Assembly (NCBI RefSeq): GCF_010389155.1
Contig: NC_057766.1
Coordinates: forward strand, 23,135,516 to 23,199,515
DNA length: 64,000 nt
Direction: 5' to 3'
Source: Erigeron canadensis
Taxonomy: Eukaryota; Streptophyta; Magnoliopsida; Asterales; Asteraceae
Within the stretch, counting starts at the first letter, position 1. Each line of letters starts with the position of its first letter. Below are positions 54,191 through 64,000 of the stretch, one piece after another. The translations under genes and the position numbers were made by a program. The notes beneath the pieces were generated by a model. That model had not been told where the DNA came from. It saw nothing but the letters and a program-made list of their open reading frames with translations, and made no database searches.

Positions 54191-55004
54191 ATACAAAATT
54201 ACAAATGATCAAAATGGATAGAGATATATTAATCCATGATTATGGTGGACTAGTCCAGTTTATTTGGCTGTATTTAAGAAAAGTTAAACGTTGGTTATGT
54301 TAGAAATTCATTAATTAGGAATTTAGGATTATGGCTTTAATTTTTTTTTTAGAACAGCCTTTTATAACTAGATGGGTGCCTGCGCGTTGCAACGGTATCA
54401 TTTAAAAAACGATAGTTAAGTGTGGTGATGATGTATACGGAAGACGATGGTCGGGGTGTCGGTGATGATGGACACTGTCACACTGGAAAGGGAGACAAAT
54501 AAGTGGTGTGAAGTGAACGTGCAGTACTGTGTTACTTATTTTAGAGTTATGAGTAATTTAAGGATATTGTAAAAAGTGCTTAAAGTCTTAAACCTTATTC
54601 TCTTTATAAGGGTTTATAGATTTATAGAAAGATAGATAAAACTTGATTTCGACAAAATGTCAAAACCTAAAAATTACAGTTATGACAACTCGACAAGCTA
54701 AGGATTATGGCTTTAATGACTAAATGTAAAGTTTAATTTTAAAAATGTAACTAGTCATTATGGTTAATAGGCTGAAAATCTACTTTTAACACCTCGTTCA
54801 GTGGTTAAGAGCTTGGAAGTAACCGTGTATGAAGTTCCAATCCTAAGACGATCTAAAAAATATGTGGAACTTAAATGGGTTAACTGGATCATTGTTATTT
54901 GTATCCGACTAGAAGTGTGAGAAGTTGTACAGTTTAAACATAGAGATAAGATTAAGGGTAAATGCGTCCGGATCTGTCGACTGCCGGTAATCAATCGTGA
55001 TATA
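54191..55004. other. Intergenic stretch with a Helitron 3' end on the minus strand
   Basis: The minus strand ends GCAGGCACCCATCTAG|T at 54368, preceded by the GTTGCAACGCGCAGGC hairpin region (54377-54396). The body would lie to the right, over the GATGATG-rich 54420-54500; the 5' end is not found. Confidence 0.45.
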
Positions 55005-55362
55005 GGCTATGTTTAGCACAAACTTTTCAGGAGCTTTAACTTTTTGTTATAAACTAAAAGCTCCTAAAGTATTAAAAGTTTTGTTTAAATGCAACTAACT
55101 TTGGTTTTTATTTGAAAGAAAAAGATCCAAAATGAAACGCTACTTTAAGTAACGTTTCAAGAGCTTTAGTTTTTCGATAAAGCTTTTAATATTTAAAAGT
55201 TACACAAATACCTCTTAAAGTTAGAGCTACATCTAACATACCAAACACTTTAAAAAATAAAAGCTCTAGCTAAAAGTTTTGCTTAAAAGTTACATCTTAC
55301 AACTCCAACTAAAAATTACAGCTACAAGTTACAGTTACCAGCTATTTTTGTCAAACATATCC
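55005..55362. mobile_element. MITE with GGCTATGTTTAGCA-type ends, 358 bp
   Basis: Left end GGCTATGTTTAGCACAAA, right end reverse-complemented GGATATGTTTGACAAAAA. Inside, AGGAGCTTTAACTTTT and AAAGCTCTAGCTAAAAG words recur in both directions. ATA flanks both ends, consistent with a 3-bp target duplication of the PIF/Harbinger type, though the context is TA-rich. Confidence 0.65.
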
Positions 55363-55729
55363 ATAAAAAAAGTGACCTTCAATTTTTTTTAGACATCCTC
55401 CAAATGATTTATCTAATAGTATATATTATGTGTTAACCTTTGTTATATGATAGTTAAAATGTTTAGCATGGCAGAATATTTTATGGCAATATCAAACCAT
55501 AAAATGAGTTATTTTTTTTACTTTTATTTATCAGCTTTTGCTTTTGTTTTTAATATGCACCTAATACATATTTAATAATGTTGCAATTAATTTGCATTTA
55601 AATATGAACTAAATTATATTTTTCTCGTTGTTTTCTGGTTTTTTCCACATAAATAATTTCTTTCTCATATTTATTTTTCTTTCTCATATGTTACCCTCCA
55701 ATTCACCATTGATGTATAATTCTCTCACT

Positions 55730-56720
55730 AATTTTTTTTAGTTTACAAAGACTATAATATATTAATATCCATTGACTAACTATAGAGAATGTCATTTCTA
55801 GAACACCTTTGAGAGAAACAAAAAATTCATCCCTTCTCTCTCCTCATTTAATATATTAAAATTAACTTTTTCTCTTTTTAACATGTTATTTATAATTTTT
55901 TTATTTCATTAATATTAACTTATAATTAAGATTTTTCTTTTCATATCATATATCTAATAGATGTAGATTATTTAATTTATTAGACTTTGAATACGAATAC
56001 TATCTAACTTAAATCATATTCGCATGATGTGTGGTGATATATAATTTATAAACATTTTTCAAAGGATTTTTTTTCTCTTAAAATAAGGAAATGAGACTCT
56101 TCAACTCCAAGTGAGTATCACTTTTTCATCATTATCACCACTGTCAACTAGCCGTTCCCTTTAAATTTGAGTTTATGAGAAATACAATATTCATATCTAT
56201 TGACTAACTAAAACATGATCTGAGAGAAAATATCACTTTTAGAATATTTTTGGAAAAAAAAAAACTTCATCCCCTTCTTCTCGTTTAATATATTAATTTT
56301 TTTTTATAGAGTATTTAATTTTTTTCATAAATTTAACTTATAATTAATAGTATCCTTTTAAATATATCTAATAAATGTAAATTATATTACCTACTTTATT
56401 AGTTTTTTATTATATATAAACAAACTAGAATAACTAATAATATGTTATGTTTTTTCTCTATTATTTAAAGTTAGCATTTTCTTAGTTTATCAAGGCTTTG
56501 AATATGAATACTAACTTGAATCATACTCACACGATACGTGGTGGTATATAATTTATTAAACATTTATTGAAAGAATGTTTTCTACTTAAATAAAAGAAAT
56601 GAGACTCTTCACCTCTATAATAACTAAGTGGCTATCACTCTCTTCATCATTATCAGGCTTATCACCTAGTCACTCCCTTTAAATCTTCATTTCTTAATTT
56701 TCCATAACCCTTAGACTTTC
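55730..56720. repeat. Diverged tandem duplication (~0.45-0.5 kb units) with decayed Helitron-type hairpins
   Basis: Blocks in order in both units: ATTGACTAACTA, TCATCCC(T/C)TCT, TTTAATATATTAA, AACTTATAATTAA, TATATCTAATA(G/A)ATGTA, CTTTGAATA(C/T)GAATACTA, TCATA(T/C)TC(G/A)CA(T/C)GAT, GTGGTG(A/G)TATATAATTTAT, GAAATGAGACTCTTCA, TATCAC, ACTCCCTTTAAAT-like. The CGCATGATGTGTGG and CACACGATACGTGG words resemble eroded Helitron hairpins. Bracketed letters are the differences seen. Confidence 0.7.
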
Positions 56721-59138
56721 ACTTGGCCCTTAATGCTTAGTTTTCTCTAACGCTTGACCCTTTCAAACCATCATTAGTCTGAAAGGTACTTATCTTTATT
56801 TTTAACTCTACTGATAAATATTATTTTATAAACACTTTATTTGTGTTAGTTTTGTTTTAATTAAAACTTAAATATATACAAATACTTTTTTTATTACATG
56901 ATATTTTTTAGCATATATCATTTGTTATTTTGATTTGTTTAAAAAAAAACCACATTTTAAAACATGTTAAGGACTTAATGTGTGCATTTTTGTCATAAAG
57001 AAACCAAAGTTTTTGTTGGTTTTCTTTTCCTTTTTATATTTATTTTAGTTTCTTTGTGTTTAAAGATTTCTATATATAATATGACGACTTTGTTTATGCT
57101 TTTAAAAATAATATAAAACTTAAGTCTGGTGTGAATAAAATCTATCGGGTTGGAGACAAATATTATTTAAAAAAAAATCAAAATTTTTTATGAAATTGAA
57201 ATTGAATATATAAAGAAGCATGCTCTTAAGCTTAATTTGACCATTAATATAATAGTTCCTCATATCTCAAACAATTCAATCATTAGAGATGTTCAATTTC
57301 AACCAATACTTATATGTCATAAAATGTGGTCAACGATAATCTCCTATTCCGTTGCACCAAAATTGTGCCCGTCATGTTCCAATGATGTGTTCCATTCAAT
57401 CTTTCATCATAGGATACTATATATTACCTAAAGAATCAAACAAGGGTAATGATAAATTTACATCAAATTTTTAGCATCTATAATAATTATACATATTATA
57501 CTGCACAATATACAACTGTATAAATCATGCATTGTGATAGATGACAAAAACTTGTTGTAGATTTATCACTTCCCATCAAATAAGGCTTTTTATTTAGATA
57601 TGTGGTAAAAGGTTTTTTTATTCGAGTTATCTAATGATGATTAGTTTTTTTTAACTTAGATGTACACAACTTAATTGGGACATCTCAATTCTCATGATCA
57701 TTTTCGAATATTTTCCAAGCCACCTACAAGATATTTATTTAAGAGTATTTTGAACCTGAAACCTTTTAACAAAATACGAGTCATATGTCTGTGCAATGCG
57801 GCAGCGATTGCGGTAGCGGCATGGGGGGGGGGGGGGGACAACTGGTGGCGGTGACGGGTAATGATGGTGAGTGTAAAAGTAATTGATGTTAAAGGATGTA
57901 GTGTAATATTTTAAGACTTGATGGATTTACGTTTGTAAAGTTATTTCATTAAAAATATTATAAGTATATTAGATGAATATATATATATATATATATACTC
58001 TATGACAATCAAATGTCATACGTAATCTGAATGAGAATTTGAGAATAATATTGTTGACAAAAGTTGCTAATATTTTGTGGCCACCTATAGAATGCAACTT
58101 TTTTGAGACAATAGTAGATATTGCTGGTGACCTTTGATGTAAAATGCAACTTCAAAAGGTGAAAAAACATTAAAACTTACATTAGGATGCTATACAAAGG
58201 ATACGGGTAGTTCAGTGGGTGTAGCTGCCACACTCATCAAATAGGTGCAAAAGTTTTTTTCACACTTGAGTTGGCTTCCAAAGTTTATGCACAAACTAAA
58301 GAGTTGTAGTCAAAACCAAACCATATAACATGACGTAATTACACCATAAAAAATTACCGCATGCACTATAATTGTTGCTAAAAAACTTGTATGGTTTATA
58401 TTAGACCAAAAAACTTCATACACCATAAACTTGTATGAAGTATACTTTTGTTTTATATTAGAAACAAAAGATGTGAATCGCGGAAGGAAGTAGAGGATAT
58501 CCATGGAAAGAATTAATATAGCATCAAGAACAGTAAATATAGTTTTAACTTAACAAAATGATTAGTTTTATAACTTTATATATAGCTACAAGCCAATAAA
58601 TTCATAGATAAAACAAAACAATAGGGTGGTTCAGATTGGGTTCTTTTGGTCTGGTAATGACAAAGTAATACTATTTGAACTTTGAAGCTAAAAACATGAT
58701 ATATAAATATGAATCATGTCATTCCCACGTAGTATTATTTTAGGTTAAAAATATACGGATGTTTACAAAGCCTGGCAAAATGAAAATAATTGATCGATGG
58801 CATATGGTGCATCTGAAATAATAGAATCACCACATAATTACACGCAACTTTAAGCTTATAAGATGCTCAAACTTTTTACACTTTATTCATTAGGGAGTGT
58901 CATAAACTTTTTAGTCTCGACTTATTCTCACCTTCTATTCACATGGTACGAATTATGACGACTTGACCTTATGTCCCTATCGGTATGAGATCTAATATGC
59001 TAGTTCTTTACATTCGTTCAGATGTAAAAATAAATAAAAATGAGAAGCGAAAAAAAAGAGACTAATGATCATGCACAGTCATCGACTGGTGACATGAACG
59101 AACTATAAACATTGATAATCCGAATCCAATACTATGAT
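56721..59138. other. Intergenic region and 3' flank of the potassium transporter
   Basis: AT-rich, with a pure run of 15 G at 57823-57837 next to a GCGGCAG/GGTGGCGGTGACGG patch, and a TA run at 57980-57998. A 64-aa frame at 57237-57431 has no recognisable motif. No gene called. Confidence 0.45.
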
Positions 59139-62100
59139 TTACACATAAAACACCTGCCCAACATTCAAAAGGCTCTCATGGGGAACATTAAAGATCACAC
59201 TATTTTCCCTGCAAATCTTCCTCAAAAACGCATACACGTAATCTATACTAATTTTCTTATAAAATGCTGAATCTCTCCTTGCTCTCACTACTGTATTCCC
59301 CATAATGTGCACCACCCCTGCATCTCTACAGGTCGTTAAAAACTCCATTTCATCAACCTCTGTATGACTACTTACCTGCCCAGATGACATCCCTGAATTG
59401 ATAACCTGCAATGGTGATCTAGCAGGAACTATGGAGTCACCAGACGAAACCGTTAAGTCAACAACTGAAGAAAACGTATTGTTGTTGGAACTATTAGGCA
59501 GCAAGAAATCTTTGGAGCGAGAATTTTGCTGACCATATACGCTGTAATCATCTGAATCAGATCCTCCTTCCATCATTGACTCGAGTCTTACAAACATAAA
59601 AAGATTATCAAAGAGTTTCTTTTCAAATCCGTCATCTTTCTTGTGCAGATCTTTATACCCATACCTTGCAACACACCTAAACATGTGAAAATTCTTTGGC
59701 CCAATTCTTTTTACCAGAAATCTTTCATCTTCAGGGACTGTGTAAACAGGAAGGTACTTAACACATACAAAAACAACTACTGAATGGATGGCAGGTAGAT
59801 TCGTAATGAAATGGGAGAATATATGTGGAACCCCGCTTGCAAGTTCAGTGTACACTAGTCCTATTCCGGGGACCCGAACAAGCCCTAAACTGGGACCAAG
59901 ACCAAGAATCCATGCCATCGAGATCTTACTATGCATCTCAAACTCGTATCTTTTCACCGTACCATAATGCCAAACGTACATAATGAAAAGGAAAACTGCC
60001 GCGATGACAAGTGGGACCCATCCACCTTGATCGACTTTAAACAGGACAGCTGAGAAATAAGTGCATTCAACTACTAGAGATAATGCAGCAAAGATTAAGA
60101 CAAGAATCCAGTGACAGCGCCAGACTAATAACATGATCAATATCATGAGAAAAGTGGTTACAAGCATGACTATGACAACTGCCGTCCCTGTAAACATTAT
60201 ATACATTAAGTAATTGTCTTAAATACTTTAGAGAGTATGATAAAATGGTGTTTCAATGTCTTTATTTTGAAAAGATAAGCAGTAACGCATCTCTAACTAT
60301 CCATAACTCTATCTCTATCTATACATATAGAGAAAAAAGAATCATTCAGAAATATTTATCCTCCCAAAATTTTCTCCTGACGATCTACTCTAAAATGGCT
60401 TTATAGATTATACAAAGTCAATTCACATTTATACGGTCTAAATGTCCAATACTTCATTTTAAAGGGATTATTTTTTGCATTAATAAAGACACAACTTATT
60501 AAATTTTGGCAGTGTTTATTTGTTATACTGGTGTTTTTCAGTTTTGGGTATTCAATATTCATCAAGAAGAAAGACATTGTAGAACCAAATTGCTCATATG
60601 GAGTGTACGTTAACTTATTAATGTATAAGGTTTACTGCTCATACTGAGTATATGTTAACTTATTAATGTATATAGCTATTGTATTTCGTATAGTCCATTT
60701 AGCTTATACTGTGCTCATCAGACTGTGGCATATATATAAAACATCAGCCATACACATTAATAAACATGATAACCGGTATATGATCTGTTTAATGCGATAA
60801 ATAATATACTGACCATAAGCATTGCCAATTTGACTCTGATTTTTGAATGCAGCGGTTACAATGATGCAAAGAACCATAAGGATCCAATTGATATCAGGAA
60901 TGTATATCTGCCCAAGAAATTTACTTGATGTATGAATGACCTTAACTCTTGGAAAACAACCAAGTGCATTTGCCTGCTTAATTATTGAAAATGTAGCAGA
61001 AATGGTTGCCTGACTTGCGACAATAGCAGCTAGTGTCGCAATAATAAACATAGGCCAGTATACACCATCTGCAAAATCACAAAATACCTATTACTTCAAC
61101 TTCCTCTAAATTATAATATATCCACGTGTATATATGACAAATAAAGCATTATACTACAGTAAATACCAAAATACACTCGTATCAATGTCATCACATTTTG
61201 TAAATGATATCTAAATTAGCATTATAAACCTGGGATAGAACGATAAAAAGCATCATGTGCATGCTCCTTGTGCTTCATGAGGTAGGCTGCTTGTCCGGAA
61301 TAGGCTAGAAGAAGGCAAGGAAATACAATAACTGTAAAAGCAAGCTGGATTGCCGAGACTGGAAAATGGGCAAGATCAGCAAAAAGTGCCTCAGTCCCTG
61401 TAAAAATGTAAGCAGTTAATCAGTACAACCTCAATAAAGAATGTCTTACACAGTTTCCAGACAGTGCAAGTTTATTGTACTAGTCGAGCATCCTCGGGTG
61501 GGGTGCCCCAAACCACTATTTTTCAAACCATTTATACCTTTGTTTTTAATGATTAACAATATGCAAGTCAAATAGTTTCAAAGATGATATTATTTGTATA
61601 AATATCTAACTTTTAGAATGGATATATGTTGTCTTTTTCCTAGAGAGAGATAAATTACCAGTTATACTAAGCATGATCCCTCCGAGTGATGTCCAACCAT
61701 CTTTTCCTCTTCTTTTAAAGTAGAGGAATATATATACCGGTGAAAACGCCCGCAACACCCCTCTGTCATGCTTGCAGATATTGATAATCCCAATTCCTCC
61801 AATTAAAAGAAACCAAAGCAAGACGATCGGAGCAAAGAGCCATCCAACTTTGTCAACACCATAGTGTTGTAGACTAAACAAACCTACCAGTATAATAACT
61901 GCAACAACTATAACAACATCTGCAACAAACAACGAATTGTAAAAACTAAGCAAAATTCAAAAATTTTCAAACGTGAACAGAAAACATATAGAATTTTTAG
62001 TCGTCTATATTCAAAACATACCGTTACTCATCTTAGGGTGGTCGATCTTGATGCCACCAGAAGCTGATAAAACTGGTAACAAGGCTAATTTAGTCAGACA

Positions 62101-63040
62101 TTTTGTAACATATACAAAAATCAGATGCTAGCTGATCTAAGTATAGACATGTGTATGCATGAATCCGTTCGAAGTAAATGTTATACGTAAAATAGATATC
62201 TATTACAGTACATATGAACTTTGTGGTCTATTTTTGGCAAAAAAATGATCTTCCTCACTGATACATGGCAATCTGGCCTAGAAAAGAAAACTAGAAAAAC
62301 AAAATTAATTACAATAACTGGTTAAAGTAGTGTAACATATACACATACAAGTATTAAGAAGGAGGGTTAGGAGAGCATATTCTACTTCTGCCTATCTGGT
62401 TGTTTAAAGGAATTAGAGGTCAATACTCAAAAGGCAGCAGCCATGCAGAGAAATTAAAAGATTATATATATTTAGGCGATTTTTACCTGAAATAGCTGGA
62501 GTAAGAATTCCATCTCCAACAGCCATGCAAGTACCAACTAGGACAAGTAGAAGAAGTGAATTCTTTTTAAACGCATGTCCTTCCAACCATTTCCTGGTTT
62601 TTGCAGCAAACGATCTCTCACGGATTATGCTGCGACTATAAGTTGTCAATTCCTCGTCAGTTCGATGTTGATTAGGAATAGTATTAACTTTTGCGTGTCG
62701 ACACAGAAGTGAGTAAAGAGCAAAAGTTCCACCTAAAAAGCAATCAAAATCATTGAATGCAATAACAATGTAATATTAGTACGTTCTAAGTAATGTATGG
62801 CGAAAAATATGTACCTTGACCATTGTCATTTGCGCGACAAACAATGAAAACATATTTGATGAGTGGTATTAGAGTAAGAGAGTAAATGATTAAGGAAAGT
62901 GCACCGACAATGTCTTCAGTATCGTCGACCCCTTTAGGAAAAGTATTGTAAAATACATACAAAGGAGAAGTACCCAAATCTCCATAGACAACACCAAGAC
63001 TCTGAAACGCAAGTCGCAGGAGCAAAATTGAAGAGAATGT
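59139..63040 (-). CDS. KUP11: KUP/HAK/KT potassium transporter (KUP10/KUP11 group), 5' exon outside the window
   Basis: Exons in transcript order: 63040-62815, 62732-62487, 62072-62022, 61919-61659, 61397-61230, 61068-60814, 60187-59139; 2256 nt, all GT-AG, phases agree, 751 residues plus stop. Family members are about 790 aa, so about 40 N-terminal residues lie beyond the window. It imports K+ (with H+) across the plasma membrane or tonoplast. Family motifs: [134 protein letters not shown]; about 12 hydrophobic segments. The long C-terminal exon encodes a cytosolic tail with a Ser/Asn-rich insert ([19 protein letters not shown]). The KUP11 name is a best guess; KUP10 is equally close by eye. 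Confidence 0.93.
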
Positions 63041-64000
63041 CTGCATCAACAATGATGCACCAAAACAATTAATACGTTCATTTCTTTAACAGTACCAAAA
63101 AAATTTTACCTTCATTTTTTAAACAGTTGTCATCTCATAAGAGTCAGGACATTAATAAAGGTTGGTTATTATAGCAAGAAAGTTATGGTAAAAAGGGTAG
63201 TAAGGAGGGATATAGTGATACGTGGACAGGTGTGCATCCATTTTTGGGCGTTTGAGTATAAAGTTGTTGAGAAGGTGGTGCATACCCGCCCAGAAACAAG
63301 TTTGCTAGCATTAAAAGTAACATGAAATATCTGGTAAAAAAGCAAATGGTAAATACTTGTTAAGTGGCTGTCTTTATCTTCAATTCATTTCTTTTTAACC
63401 AGAACCACAGTTGTCTTGTCAAGTGAAATTTACCCTCCTATATTCTCAACTTCGAAGTCCTCATCTCCCTCCTCAGCTTTTTCTACCTTTATTCTTTTGT
63501 CCAATTACATTGAAATTAGTAAAACTTAGATAGAACAAGTGCATATATGTTCTTTCCTGTTAACAAGTCTGGTGAATTCACGAGCAGTGCTACCGGGTCA
63601 TCTAAATTTAGGTGATTTTGCATTGACCTCGTACGAATATAAAAACTAAATCTACAACAAAAATACACCATGATGACAAAAAAAATCCAGGTTTCTATAA
63701 ACAATAGCATCATTTGAATAGTTTTTACACAAAATCTTGGAAGTACTTCTACTAAATAGATTAAAACAACTCATAGTTTCTAATCCTACAAAAGAGTATG
63801 AAAATTGCACAGGGTTCCATTTTTGAATTGAAGATACCTATTGAACCCATTGTCAGCATCAGAGCATCGGTATGGCACAAGTAAGCCCAAGTGACACGAG
63901 CGGCAGGCGTGTGAGGCATGGGTGAGCAGGCTCAATCTCCCCTTGAAAGTGACGCCATATAGGCAAGGTGAGGAAAGTTGCGCGGCTGGAAGGGTGTGAT
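63041..64000. other. First visible intron of the potassium transporter, to the window edge
   Basis: The acceptor for the 63040 exon is TGATGCAG. The expected upstream exon, encoding the family's MYREK-like residues, is not found up to 64000, so it lies further right. 63840-64000 is GC-richer, with GAGGCATGGGTGAGCAGG and AGGCAAGGTGAGGAAAG words, and is probably repeat DNA. Confidence 0.5.

Overview
This is plant nuclear DNA: AT-rich, with intron-split genes, GT-AG splice sites and a dense load of plant transposable elements. The repeat types (Tekay-like LTRs opening TGTAACA, RTE LINE with a TTG tail, hAT elements full of CGGTTCGGTT) and the protein sequences suggest a eudicot, most likely Asteraceae. 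The family assignment is an inference, not a database result.

Four host genes can be read exon by exon. (1) 20634-24500 (+): a WDR91-like protein, LisH-type N-terminus plus WD40 C-terminus, 14 exons, about 618 aa, with a clear U12-type AT-AC second intron. (2) 30902-35100 (+): UDP-N-acetylglucosamine diphosphorylase, 14 exons, 503 aa. (3) 36276-44927 (-), with a non-coding 5' exon near 46936: a CHD-type chromatin remodeler of the CHR4/PICKLE-RELATED 1 type, 11 coding exons, about 1963 aa. Its first intron holds a 0.5-kb tandem repeat array and two other introns carry transposon insertions. (4) 59139-63040 (-): a KUP/HAK/KT potassium transporter near KUP10/KUP11, seven exons; the first coding exon is beyond the right edge.

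The rest is mostly repeats. 1-6830 is a minus-strand Copia retrotransposon interrupted by two Helitron-like elements in tandem, a small MITE and a MULE-like element. 7-14 kb holds MITEs, Helitron ends, a 662-bp hAT element, a Mutator-type MITE with a 9-bp target duplication, a duplicated gene fragment and a second hAT type. 15.65-19.55 kb is a dead RTE-type LINE; its 3' tail is shared with a SINE inside a CHR4 intron. 25.75-29.64 kb is a Helitron-like block split by a 3037-bp solo LTR with a 5-bp target duplication. 49.21-52.57 kb is a second member of the CGGTTCGGTT hAT family, itself split by a 2671-bp solo LTR. 53.5-59.1 kb contains a Stowaway MITE, another MITE, a Helitron 3' end and a diverged tandem duplication.

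The four genes have unrelated roles (endosomal trafficking, amino-sugar nucleotide synthesis, chromatin remodeling, potassium transport) and do not form a pathway cluster. I saw no new multi-gene system. The observations most worth following are the AT-AC intron, the array of repeats carrying TGACGTCA palindromes next to the CHR4 first exon, and the precisely resolvable nested insertions.
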